Below the pieces are notes generated by a model. That model saw nothing but the letters and a program-made list of their open reading frames with translations. It was not told the DNA's origin and did not search any database. A program made the position numbers and the translations under genes. A stretch of DNA of 64,000 bases from Sorghum bicolor (Eukaryota > Streptophyta > Magnoliopsida > Poales > Poaceae). This document shows, in pieces, positions 24,265 to 36,586 of this stretch. How positions within the stretch are numbered: position 1 is the stretch's first letter; each line of letters opens with the position of its first letter. Location: positions 60,579,768 to 60,643,767 of the forward strand of contig NC_012874.2 of the NCBI RefSeq assembly GCF_000003195.3. The letters are read 5' to 3'.

Positions 24265-24511
24265 GTTTATAGCAGAACGTATGTGTGCCCCGGGGCACAA
24301 GTATATATCCTCCCCATAGATATCGCAAGTGGACCAGCTGGCTAGTGGAGCTACAGTAGTACGCGTTTATTTACCATTAGCGTTTTAAATGGAGGTGTCG
24401 CTTTGTCCTCTTCTCAACTCCAGCACTTCTTCCTCGGCAGTAGCCGATCTAGAATTTCAATCATAGAGGTACGACCTAAGTGGCGCAGTTCTCATATTTA
24501 TCTTATGTTAT

Positions 24512-25727
24512 GTGACGGGAGACAGACGCTTTGCCGAGTGTCAAAAACACTCGGTAAAGAACCAAACACACTCGGTAAAGAGCACACGGCAAAATTCTAG
24601 TCGGCAAAAAAGTCTTTGTCGAGTGTTTTTTATCGGGCACTCGGCAATGCCGACACTCAACAAAAAAAAATAAAAAAACTGAAAAAATAGAAGAAAAAAA
24701 ATTGTTTTTTTTTGGAAAGGCTGCCCATCGGTTGTGATTACATTACGTTTTGGTTCCTCATATATCATACTAAATCATATACAAATTGATTATTTGAGCC
24801 TCTAAATGATTTCAAATCAAAAAGTTGTCAACTACAAAGTTTCATAACTTTTTGAGATCTATAATTTTCATTCAGGAAGTTTCTCCATCCGAAGTCGTTT
24901 ACAAAATTTGAATTCAAATTTGAGAAATTTAAACGTAGTTTTTGCATGACAACATGATTTCAAATCAAAAAGTTATCAACTACAAAGTTTTATAACTTTT
25001 CGAGACCTACAAAGTTTATTTAGTCAGTTTTTTCATCCGAGGTAATTTCAGAAAATCAAAATTAAAAATTTTCAAATAAAGACGCAGTTTTAAATGATAA
25101 GATAAACTCAAATGAAAAAATTATCAAACAAAAATTTCATAACTTGTCAAAATCTATAAAGTTTATTTTGGTTGTTTGATCATTTGCTCATTTGACACGG
25201 TAATTCTAATATTTTTCACCCAATCTTATATATTTCTCTTGTAGTTCTAGGAACTATAAGAGAGAGATAAAATTTATGAACAAATTTATTTTTACTTTAC
25301 CAAATGAAGAAATGGCCAAAATAAAGATTATAGATCTTGAGAAGTTATACAACTTTGTAGTTTAAAACTTTTTGATTTGAATTTGTTTAGAGTTTCAAAT
25401 TTTGATTTGAAATTTTCTTTGCCGAGTGTTTCTTTTTTTGCACTCGGCAAAGAGGGTCTTTGCCGAGTGTCAAAAAAAATACTCGGCAAAGAGGGTTCTT
25501 TGCCGAGTTTAAAAAGAACACTCGGCAAAAAAGGTCTTTACCGAGTGTTTTTTTAACACTCGGCAAAGTGTTCTTTTTAAACTCGGCAAAGAACCCTCTT
25601 TGTCGAGTGTTTTTTTTTGCCGAGCGTTTTTTCTTTAGCACTCGGCAAAGAAGCTCTTTACCGAGTGCCCGAAAAAAACACTCGGCAAACCACTAGTCAC
25701 TCGGCAAAGAGCCGGATTCCGGTAGTG
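24512..25727. mobile_element. Non-autonomous CACTA element ('tgccgagtg' family)
   Basis: The right terminus ggattccggtagtg ends at 25727 (reverse complement CACTACCGGAATCC). Both ends carry many inverted copies of ttgccgagtgt / acactcggcaaag (24531-24660 and 25418-25710). The left terminus is degraded; gtgacgggagacagacgctt at 24512 aligns with the right end at reduced identity. Flanking tat/cat may be the 3-bp duplication. The interior (24760-25400) is AT-rich with repeated aactacaaagtttcataac phrases and no gene. Confidence 0.8.
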
Positions 25728-26059
25728 CATGTGTTCATTCTGGTTTCTAGCTCGAAAACAGAATTATAGTACAAGGTTGCAGACTATTATCCCTCTTGGC
25801 CAAGTAACTGAGCTTAAGAGATTGCTATTTCATAAAGTGTTCTAGATAATAATACAATATAGGTATACATATTTATAGTGTTTCTACAAAAAAATTGGGG
25901 GTACAGCTATTTTAGATCTATTTTGGGGGTATATATACTAGCCAGATAATTTTATCCCAGTGGACGCTATTTTAGAACATTTAAACTCGAAACAGGGCAA
26001 ATTTTATATCTACGGAGAATGCCAGAAAATTTTAGATCTATTTTATCCCAGTGGACGCC

Positions 26060-26673
26060 ATTGGTTAACTTATGAAATTATCTTTCCATCCATATGTGGA
26101 TCATCGACTACTCCTGGAGCCCAAGATGGACTCAAATTTGATATGGATTGGGCCTCTGACTTGGCTTGAACAAACTTGTTGACTTTCTAAGGTGGTGGCC
26201 AAGGAGGAGGATGTCCAAGAGCTCCCTTTGTGGATTCTTCTTCTCCTTGGGACGTGCTTTCACTTAGACCAGGGTCCCAAGGATGAAAAACATGCCCATG
26301 GTGATGATGATGTAGCTCTTGGCAGAAACAAGAACAGAATATCATGATGATTTGGAGGCCTTGCCGATGAGATATTGAGGTAGGACAAGATCTATTTGAA
26401 AGCTTATCAAACAAGCTTTCCATCAAATGCTCATTGACCTCTATCTCACTCCGAATGGATAAGTTATGACCTTCCTAATAAAGCACTATCAGGCCGCTAG
26501 TAAACTGAAAATTCAGCTTTGATAACCTTGTACTTTGAGACACATTCGTACCTACATGCAAATAATGACATATACATATGGAACCAAGTGAATTATACCA
26601 AAAATCATTATACAAATGTAGGAATGAACTCACCTTATAGTCAATGGTCGTATCCGAAGGTGTCATGTCATCA
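26060..26673 (-). repeat. Truncated 3' LTR of the gag-only element
   Basis: Matches 29463-30287 with indels: shared phrases include tggattgggcctctgacttg, aaagcttatcaaacaagc and gacacattcgtacctacatg. The LTR edge tgatgacatg (minus strand) abuts a polypurine tract. Confidence 0.6.
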
Positions 26674-26689
26674 TTATTCTCCCCTTCTT

Positions 26690-27899
26690 GACAACAAACC
26701 GTCCTCGGTTTGGGCTTTCTTGGAGGGCAGGTTGTAGGTAGTATACAATATTGCTCCCCTTCTTGAAATTTAACATTTTTCTTTAGAAAAAAACTAGAGA
26801 AACTCGACATGACAAGATTATAACAATTGCAGCCCTCAAATTGATCATATTGTTACACAACAAAAGGAGATATCAGTTTTGAAGAAATATAAACTCGGTG
26901 TACCATATACTCTCCTTTATAATTGTATTTGCCAATAAAGTGATATGTACATATAGACAACCATGGCAATTCAACACATTTAAATTTCTTCTCCAATCTA
27001 CTCAGAGCACACAAAGTATCAAATTCTATATATCCCAAAGTATTTAAAGAAGACAACAATTTTAGTTCATCTTTTTCATTAGCAATTGGAAGCAAATGTT
27101 TATTTTGAGCACAAGTATTTGGTTGCAAATAAAAGCATCATGCTCATCCACTAGTTGTGACATAGGTATAATAAAATCATTATCACACAACTCTTCTTTA
27201 TCATAAGCATTATTAGAACCATTATTTTGTGACAAAGGCCATTCAGTTTTAGTGTTTACTAAATGTTGCTCTATTATAGCCTGGTTGTTGGAAAAATTCA
27301 GCACATCAAGAGAACTCTCACCTTCTATGAGTTTAGCATCATGGGCATTACCTTGGGGCTCATTCTCAAAAGGAGTAATAGGTGATCTCAAGAGGAGTAA
27401 TAGGTGATGGTTCTAAATTTTCACATGAGGTTGGGAGCACCTCATTTTCTATCATGTCATCCACACTCTTTTGTATATTGTCCTACAAAAGGTTAGGCAT
27501 AGCAGGAGGAATAACAAGGGACTGATCTAGTTGATGGACCTTATCACTTGAGTAAATCACACGAGATGGTTGAACAAACGTTTCTCTCATAACAATTTTC
27601 ATATCATTCCATGTATGAGGTTTATCTGAAGAACTTAAAGACTCCCACCAAGTTGATGCTAAATGTCATAAAACACTAGATGCATTCTTAATCTTTCTCT
27701 GTTCACACATACGACATTGTGCAAAAACATTATCTATTTTACTTCCCCACTCAATGTACTCATCAGCACCAATACCATCATAAGTAGGTGGGGAAGAAAG
27801 AATAGAACGACCTGTGAGAGAAGGTGTAGCAGCAATAGTGTATGTCTCATATTGATGAGTGTCATAACCTGCCATTGTAGACACAAAATACAGCAACAA
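26690..27899 (-). pseudogene. gag-like pseudogene of an LTR retroelement
   Basis: Read right to left, broken frames contain SLTGRSILSSPPTYDGIGAD and EYIEWGSKIDNVFAQCRMCE, then after a stop SLSSSDKPHTWNDMKIVMRE and TFVQPSRVIYSSDKVHQLDQ, then EPQGNAHDAKLIEGESSLDV. The last part reads PPRKPKPRTVCCQEGENND just before the polypurine tract. This is the gag-like layout of grass gypsy-type elements, ending without a pol region. Several in-frame stops are present (for example after ASSVL at 27666). Confidence 0.65.
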
Positions 27900-28284
27900 A
27901 CAGTGAAGATTATCCTAAATATACGCAGGTGGAGTGGTGTCTCTCAAGATCACAACAAAGGAAACACCTTATCAAGTGCATGCTTACAAGGTTCTTACTA
28001 TTAAGGCAAAGGATACCTGGAAGGCATAGTCCAAGATTGTACGGGTCTTGGAGCTTAGGAGGCACACAAAAGAATAAATATGTATATGTGGCACAAAAGT
28101 CAGTAACAGATAGTAATATTGAATAAATATCTAGAGCAATTGCTCTAGTTGCTGGATTATACGTGTTCCTAATATCGATTGTGATAAACAAAGAAGTGAA
28201 ATAAATATGAATTGAAATAAGTATGAAAGGTAGCAACAAAAATATAGACAAGGTAAAAGACACCACAAACAATAGAGCTACTGA

Positions 28285-28950
28285 GTGTTCCCTATGTGCT
28301 CCTTTTTTTATCTCTTTTTTCTTTTACTATTTTTTCATTTTCTTTTTTTTGTCCAAAATTTTTTTCTTTCTTTTGCTCTTGTGATATTTTTCCTCAGCAA
28401 GAAGCACACAAGGACAAACCACAAAAAATTTGAGCTCAATTGGATAAAAGATGTGGCCAATAGAAAATTAGAATTATGCTAAAAAAGCATACCAAATTTT
28501 GTGGCCCAAAAACTAGATTTTCTGGATCAAATTTTGCAAATATAATTCTTGCAAACCCAGATTTCCCGGGATAAAATGGATCCAAAATTTTCTGGCGTTC
28601 TCCGTAGATATAAAATTTGCCCTGTTTCGAGTTCGGATGTAAAAGTTATGACATTTTTAAGAAAAATGCTCGAATCAGGGTTTTAATGAACACAAGATGG
28701 AAGGATTGTGATACGGGATGATGGCGGGTAGATAGATCAACACAAAGTAGAAAAGAACACAATCTAAACCAGCAACAAGACCTTAACCTAAGACACATAC
28801 TCAATACAGCAAACTCAAACTGAAATATGCAAGGCTATGGCATGAATGGTTGTAGGACAGGAAACAAATATGGTGGTAGACTAAGGGACGAGGCAATATC
28901 AGCTAAAATATGAACTTGACGGTATACCTAAGGCTCTGAATACCAAATAA
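28285..28950. other. Non-coding leader of the gag-only element
   Basis: No gene. It includes a T-rich tract at 28303-28375, an inverted copy (28568-28631) of the segment at 25986-26049, and the primer-binding site at 28932-28945. Confidence 0.5.
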
Positions 28951-30397
28951 TGGGGATGGGGTTCTCGATCTTCTGTCAAGTTCAAGATAAACAACAATCT
29001 GTTTGGAGAGCGACACACCGATTCGGCTTCAAATCACAAAGAACCGAACCGTGCAACCTTAGCACCACGTCTTCTCTAGTTATCGACCGACGCTGCAAGG
29101 TCAACCTTGTCAAGAAGGCTAATCCTTGCCTGCGAATCAAAGAACACAAGCAAGAACAAGAATGCAACCAATTTGCAGATGAAAGATTAATCTCACGAGT
29201 TGGGGTCTCACAAACCGATAAAACGGTGAAACTATTCTTGACAAAAAAATCTAAGCAAAACTCAAACCCTAATGTAGGTGGCGGCTACTAATTATATAGC
29301 CTAAGGGACGTCTAAGAACCCCTCTTCACATCCATAAGGTACTCTAACACGTTACAAGGCCCAACAGCCCAAAAGACGGCGACATAGCGCCCTAACAGAT
29401 TCTGGATGTCAACTTGTTTTGACGATTTCTGTTGACTCCGATTGAATTTGGACCTCAAAACAAAGTCATTGGTTAGCTTATGAAATTATATTTCCATCCA
29501 TATGTGTATCATCAACAACGGAGTTTGGATGTGTTCTGGGTGTCCGTTTTACTATAGACTGCTCCTAGAGCCCGAGATTGACTCTAACTTGATATGGATT
29601 GGGCCTCTGACTTGGCTTGAACGAACTTGCTAACCTTATAAGGTGGTAGCCAAGGAGGAGGACGTCCAAGGGCTCCCTTTATGGGTTCTTCTTCTCCTTG
29701 GGGCGTGCTTTCACTTGGACCAAGGTCCCAAGGATGAAAAACATACCCATGATGATGATGGTGATGTAGCTCTTAGCAGAAACAACAATAGAATATCATG
29801 ATAATATATTAATATGGAGGCCTTACCGGTGAGATATTGAGGTAGGATCAGATCTATTTGAAAGCTTATCAAACAAGCTTTCCATCAAGTGCTCATTGAC
29901 CTCTATCTCACTCCGGATGGATAAGTTATGACCTTCCCAATAAAGCATACATGATAATCTGGAGGCCTTGCCGGTGAGATATTGAGGTAGGACCAGATCT
30001 ATTTGAAAGCTTATTAAACAAACTTTCCATCAAGTGCTCATTGACCTCTATCTCACTCCGGATGGATAAGTTATGACCTTCCCAATAAAGCATTATCGGG
30101 CCGCTAGCAAACTGAAAAATCAGCTTTGATGACCTTGCACTTTGAGACACATTCGTACCTACATGCAAATAATGATATGTACATGTGGAACCAAGTGAAT
30201 TATACCAAAAATCATTATACAAATATAGGAATGAACTTACCTTATAGTCAATGGTCATATCCGAAGGTGTCATGTTCTCATCATTATAATGATGACATGT
30301 ACATGTGAAACCAAGTGAATTATACCAAAAATCATTATACAATGTAGGAATGAAATCACCTTATAGTCAACATATTAGAAGGTGTCATGTACTCATC
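28951..30397 (-). repeat. 5' LTR of the gag-only element, with an internal tandem duplication
   Basis: Starts next to the primer-binding site at 28932-28945. Within it, 29820-29945 is partly repeated at 29948-30095 (aggccttaccggtgagatat, agcttatcaaacaagctttc), and the end block at about 30175-30287 is repeated at 30292-30397 (aaccaagtgaattataccaa). The length is therefore inflated over the original LTR. Confidence 0.55.
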
Positions 30398-31010
30398 GGT
30401 TAGGGTCTTGGGCTTAGGGTTTATGGTTTTAGGGTTTAGATTAGGGTTATAGGGTTTAGAGTTTAATACATCTACGGTTTTGGGTTTATCAATGTTGGTA
30501 TTTTTGTAGATGTAATTACAAGGAACGCAAATGTTCAATTAGATTATATGTTGGAAGTTGGGCTTAATAAATATAGTGATTGGAGATTGACCATTTTATG
30601 TGGGGTCCACAACTTGTTACTTTATTTTAAATTAAAACATAATTAATATCGATAAACGATCTTGACCATTTTATTATGAGATGCACATTAGTGCAGTTAT
30701 TGCGAATGTATGGGTTAGGGTTTTGGTTTCTAGGTTAGGGTTTAAAGGTTTAGCGTTTAGGGTTTAGGGGTTAAAGTTGTAGTGTTTAGGTGTTAGGGTT
30801 TTAGGGTTCTAAGGTTTACAGTTTAGGGGTTAGGGCTTAGGGTTTAGGGTTTAAGGTTTAAGGGTATTGGTTTAGGAGTTGGGGTTTTGGAGTTTAGGGA
30901 GTTAGCATTTTAGGCTCTAGGGTTTTAGGGGTTAGGGGTTAGGGTTTTAGGGTTTAGGTTTAGGGTTTTAGGGTTTAGGTTTATGGAGTTAGCATTTTAG
31001 CATTTTAGAT
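30398..31010 (+). repeat. Interstitial degenerate telomere-like repeat
   Basis: The segments 30398-30470 and 30710-31010 are dominated by ggtttaggg/gggttagggtttagg, degenerate versions of the plant telomere unit TTTAGGG, all in the same orientation. Between them (30480-30700) is ordinary AT-rich DNA. Retroelement DNA lies on the left and a MITE remnant on the right, so this is internal, not a chromosome end. Confidence 0.85.
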
Positions 31011-31084
31011 AAGCTGTTGAAGAGTAGTTTTTCATCGAAATCTCTATTCCTAACATTTAGGAAGGAGTTAGAGAGCCTCTTGGA

Positions 31085-31312
31085 GTTGCTCTTAGTTTCT
31101 ATCCAAAAATAAATTTACTTCATCACATCAAATATTTGAACACATATATAGAACACTAAATATAGATTAAAAAATAATTAATTGTATAATTTACATGTTG
31201 CAAGACGAATCTTTTAAACCTAATTAATCTATAATTAGACACTAATTGCTTTAGTTATAAATGTGCTATTGTATCTGAAAACTTCTCTTTTCACGAACTA
31301 AATAAGGGCTGA
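31085..31312. mobile_element. Degraded MITE, related to the one at 23511-23733
   Basis: The interior reads caagacgaatcttttaaacctaattaatctataattagacactaatt and the right end cacgaactaaataagggc. These match the common grass MITE with ggccttgtttagttc ends. The left end (gctcttagtttctatcc) is poorly preserved. Confidence 0.55.
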
Positions 31313-32048
<736 letters not shown>

Positions 32049-32147
32049 ATTGCAAGTCAAAATTGAGTAGACAAAATATTAAGCAGTATTCGAGAGTGTT
32101 CAGTATCATCTTATCCAACATCCAGTACCACGAAATACTGAACACTA

Positions 32148-32219
32148 CTGAAACACGAATACTGAACGATACAGAATTTACTGAGCAAAATTTAGTATCG
32201 TTCAGTATTCGTGTTTCAG
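32148..32219. repeat. Perfect 25-bp inverted repeat (hairpin)
   Basis: The arm 32148-32172 (ctgaaacacgaatactgaac then gatac) is the exact reverse complement of 32195-32219, with a 22-nt loop that itself contains aattt/aaatt. A third, near-identical copy of the arm is at 32296-32320. A palindrome ttctacacctaaggtgtagaa follows at 32359-32379. Confidence 0.85.
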
Positions 32220-32397
32220 AATTGAGCAGAAAAATATTGAGCAGTACTGAACAGCGTACAGTATCATCTAGGACTACACTCAGCTGAACAATACTGAAAC
32301 GTGAATACTGAACGATACTAAATTTGGTTCAGTATAACAGTTTGGTGTAGAATAATATTCTACACCTAAGGTGTAGAATAACACTTATATATATAAA

Positions 32398-34267
32398 CAC
32401 TACTACGGAATTAGACATCACTGTCGGCTGCATCACTGCCGGATTTAAGAAACCGACAATGATAGCCCATCACTGCTCATCACTGTCAGTTTTTTGCTAA
32501 AACCAGCAGTGATAGTACCAACCGACATTGATATTCAGGTCTTTACTCCTGGTTCATATCATCGTCGGTTTTAGCCAAGAAACGGCAGTGATATTGGGTC
32601 ATCACTGCAGAACCAACAATGATACTATCGCGATAGTGATATGCTACAAGAAAATTTTATAAGTTTCTCATACGATGTCTGATAAAGATAAACTTTATAT
32701 TAAAGTTGTAGTAATCGACGAGATATACAACTTTCTAGTTCAAACATTTTTAATTTGTAATTGTTTGGATGTCGAAATATCTTCACTTGAAATCATCTAT
32801 CTAACCAAAATTCTGTTTGATTTCTAAAATTTAAACTTTTCAAACAACCTAGGATGGAAAAATTACCAAAACGAACGTTGTAGATCTTGAAAAGTTATGC
32901 AACTTTATAGTTAAAAACTTTTTCATTTGATACCATTTACTGCTTCAAGTTGTTGTTTCAAAATAAAATTTAAAATTACTTAAGAACTCTGATTTCTTTT
33001 TTTAATCTCTGGCTAAAACCTGTAACTAGTCTTTCTCTCTCATACTAACTTGAATTTTGTTGATTTTTTATAGAAAATTCTAAAATCAAGCTCTATTGAA
33101 TTATTATGGTATTACACCTATTATTTATCCATCTTTTTCATGTGACAATGTTTTATGTATTTGAATTTTGAATTTTAGAAAATAGCAACTTCAAACGTTA
33201 TTTTGAAATACTAAACTATTTTAGTCAAAAAAGTCTTGAATATAGAATTTGTATGACTTATCAAGATCTGTAACTTTGGTCATTTCTTTATCCGATAAAG
33301 TGGTAGTAACATTGTTCACAAAATTTACATCTTTCTCTTATAATATTAAATGTTGCTACCACTACCTCAGATGAATGAATAATTAAATGACTAAAATAAA
33401 AGTTGTAGATCTCAAAAAGTTATGAAACTTTGTAGTTGACAACTTTTAAATTTGAGATCATCTTGTCAAGGAAATCTATGTTTAAATTTCTATAATTTGA
33501 AATTCAAATTTTGTGAACAACATTGGATGAAGAAGCTCCCAAAATAAAAGTTGTAGATATTAGAAAGTTATGAATATTTGGAGTTGACAACATTTTCATT
33601 TGAAATCGTCTTATCAAGGAAAATTATGTTTGAATTTCTAAAGCTTTGAAATTTGAATTTTTTAAATGCCCTTAGATGGACAAATAGCAAAATAAAAGTT
33701 GTAGATCTCAAAAGGATATGAAACTTTGTAGTTGACAACTTTTCATTTGAAATAATCTTGTCATGAAAAATTACGTTTGAATTTCTCAAATTTAAAATTC
33801 AAATTTTGTAAGTGACCTCCGATGAAGAAACTATCAAAATGAAAGTTGTAGATCTCAAAAAGTTATAAAACTTTATAATTGATAACTTTTTTATTTGAAT
33901 TTATTTAGAGTCCCAAATACTCATTTCAAAATCAGATAAATATAAAATGGCTAGGACAAAAATCTCATTTGGACACAAATAATTTGCAGGTAGAGTGGTT
34001 AGAGGTTGAAGACACGAAGCAAGAGGTCAGGGGCTCGAGCACCGGTAGCCCTGAAGCATGTGTTTTTCGTGTGACAAAATCGTGTGGCTTGTGACTTGTG
34101 ATGCGTGACCATGTGGCTGTTTTTAGGGCATTTTTTGGCTTTGCAGGAAACTACATCAGTATCAGTTTACGAACCGGCAGTGACGTCAACCCCTCATCAC
34201 CACTGGTTCAAAATCTAGCAATGAAGAGGGTTTTGAACCGACGGTAATGTGAAGATCTGGGGTAGTG
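32398..34267. mobile_element. Non-autonomous CACTA element with AAA target duplication
   Basis: The left end CACTACTACGGAATTAGACA starts at 32398 and the right end ccccagatcttcac-type (reverse complement CACTACCCCAGATC) ends at 34267. The flanking trinucleotide is aaa on both sides (32395-32397 and 34268-34270). Subterminal inverted motifs such as atcactgccgg / accggcagtga and aaccgacaatgat recur near both ends. The interior is AT-rich with repeated gttgtagatctcaaaaagttatgaaac phrases; it codes for nothing recognisable. Confidence 0.85.
33988..34048 (+). other. tRNA-like (Pol III A/B box) segment inside the CACTA element
   Basis: ggtagagtggttagaggttg resembles a tRNA D-arm/A box (cf. tagctcagtggttagag) and, 40 nt on, aggggctcgagcacc resembles a B box (ggttcgannc). 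No closed cloverleaf with an acceptor stem is evident, so it is a tRNA-like relic, perhaps SINE-derived, not a tRNA gene. Confidence 0.35.
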
Positions 34268-34270
34268 AAA

Positions 34271-36581
34271 TGACTAGTCTGGAAGCCAAGCCTTTAGGGA
34301 TTAGACTCGCATTTGTTAGGTGGAGAGCTTTGCTTAGGGTTAGAGCATGGGAGGGAGGAGAGGAGAGGTTCTTTGATTGAGATTTTTTCCATCCAAGTTT
34401 TGAGATCTGCTAGAATTGGATTGTAACCTCACATGGTGAAGTAACATAAAGATCAAGTTGTGCAACACTTGTTCTCCCCCAAAATCTGAAATTTCCCTTT
34501 CATGGTGATTTTCAATCTATTGGTTTGGCTGAGTTGTATACTTGATTTTGGATTGGTTTGGGACCCTTGGAACTTGATCAAATCATGGCTTGAAGCCAAA
34601 CACCTATCTCCAAGGTTCCAAACCTCAAACTTGTCTTTTCATGTCTCTTTTTATGAAATTCGAGATTATTGATTTAAAGTTTGTGAGGTGCTCTATGTTG
34701 GTTCTAGAAAATCTTACAAAATGGAATATAGAACTGATGGCTATTGTTATCAATGGTATTGAAAATCTTTGAGCTAAAGTTTGTTGGTATTTGATTTTGA
34801 CTGCTAAGTGTGTATCATGAGGAAAAAATCATGTATGTGTAATCAAGAAATTACATAAAAGTGTAGGAAAAATCATGTATGCATAATCAAGAGGTTATAT
34901 TAGTATGTTGCATGCTAACTTTAAAACTAACTAAGCATCTCAAGCTAAAAGCCAATACGCATTCTAATGCATAACATGTACCTTTTGTTAACCTAACAAA
35001 CGTATGTAGAAGCATAATCATCATAGAAGAAAATATGCAAACAAATGAACACCATCACCTGAACCCATTTCCACAACGATCAAAAATAGAACATCCTATC
35101 TCCATGATCATCGAGAAAACCATCAGCCGCGTAGGATCTTGCATGTTGCTGCCATCGATTTAAGCCACGTAATCCTAAAAAAACTTCTCCAAAATACCCA
35201 GAGTCCACCATGATTTTCACTACCATCGTTGCCAATACCGCAACGACCACCCCAATCAAGATCAAAACCTCATAAATATGACCACAAGTCGAAGTAGCCG
35301 TCTTCATCCATCATGATGTCTTCCACCCGCACCATCGATCCTGGCCATCACATCTGACCAACCCCTATCGGTTTGATGGCAGATGGAGACTATTGTTCGA
35401 TATGGAATATCACAAAAAAAAACCGAATAACCCACCCTTACGGACGTTAATTTTTAGCCCAGGTATGTATATTGATCACTAATATGGGGTAGCAAAGTCT
35501 TTGTTTTCCTAGAGATCGAACGACATGGCTAGTTATTAGTTTGTCACAGTTAGGCGTGTCCTTAAATCTGGATATCAGCTTGCGACCAATAGAGCACAAG
35601 ATGAAGGATAACTTAATTTCTCCGTTACCCTGAGGTGGCTGACACTGAAGTAAAGTACTAGAGCCGCCATGGCCATTGGCTGCAGAGGCATGCACCTTAA
35701 GCTCTCCAAATGAAGCCCACCATACCACTTGGCACATATATTAAAGATGTATCTAATTAAACTTTTGCTAGTAACAAGATGCGCCGAATGACACAGGCGC
35801 CCACATAATGTATGCAAACACCACCGGCCAGCCCGTACCTGAAAGGCGCACGGCCTAACATCCAGGGTGGCCTTTTGCTTGGTTTGCCTGCCTGCCTTGG
35901 ACCCTGTGTGCAGGGGTAAGTAAGGGCATCGCCATCTGCGGATGCCAATGCCCTGCTCCGCGTCACCATTAGAGCAAGTATTATAGTAGGCTGTAAGCTA
36001 GCTAAATGTTAAGTTGGAGGAGAAAAATGAGGAGAGAAAAGAAAAGCAGGCTGTAAGTTTATAGCCAGCTTAGGCACAAAAACTAACTGCAAGGAAACTT
36101 ACGGCTAATAAGTGGGTTGTATTATTAAACTTGTTAGACGCGCATGTAGTAACTATGTAAGCAGGCCGAATTTCTCGCGTGCGCGGCTAACCCTAACCAG
36201 GGGAGGCTGCATGCACTGCAGTTGATCCCCGGCAGGTCGCATTGGCCCGGCGGCGCGTACGTCGTCACCCGACGCAAGCTAGCGCAATATATATAATTAA
36301 ATTATATATTTGCTAGTTGAAGCCATAGCTAATGACCTTTGGGTGCAGATAGAGTAGCTTAATTGGTGGTCAGTGGTCACTTGCTCGTCAGAAGAGATCG
36401 AGGCACTTGCATGGCGCATGCATGCGACAGCTGACTAGCTAGCAGGTCGCCTTTCGTCTTTCGGCTCTCATAGATTTGGCCTTCTGGGCGACACAAGAGG
36501 TGTGAAAGTACTACTATACCAATCGAGTACCCACGCTACAAATCAAGTTTAATTAAGTGTCCGGATGTAACTGAAGGCGTG
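34271..36581. other. Intergenic DNA with a possible MITE
   Basis: No supported gene. 35970-36165 (gagcaagtattatagtaggctgtaagctagct ... gcaggctgtaagtttatagccagctta) resembles a common grass MITE whose interior says gctataagccagct. The open frames around 35080-35307 and 35447-35969 have no recognised domain. Confidence 0.4.
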
Positions 36582-36586
36582 GTTTG

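Larger units (their letters stand above)
25986..30397 (-). mobile_element. Decayed non-autonomous LTR retrotransposon (gag only)
   Basis: Two related terminal segments, 26060-26673 and 29463-30397, flank a short interior on the minus strand. At the right, the primer-binding site (tggtattcagagcc on the minus strand, 28932-28945) resembles the initiator-Met tRNA site and lies 5 nt inside the inferred 5' LTR (about 28951-30397). At the left, a purine-rich tract (aagaaggggagaataa on the minus strand) precedes the 3' LTR start tgatgacatgacacc at 26673. The 3' LTR lacks the part homologous to 28951-29462 and is replaced by rearranged DNA. Only gag-like coding is present; no protease, integrase or reverse transcriptase is seen, so the element would depend on partners. 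Confidence 0.65.

Noticed and set aside
24403..25696. Short frames over the tgccgagtg repeats
   Set aside because: They are translations of CACTA subterminal repeats with no domain.
30398..31010. A true chromosome end
   Set aside because: The repeats are degenerate and flanked on both sides by ordinary interspersed elements.
33988..34048. A functional tRNA gene
   Set aside because: A/B-box-like phrases are present but no acceptor stem, anticodon arm or CCA-compatible fold can be closed.
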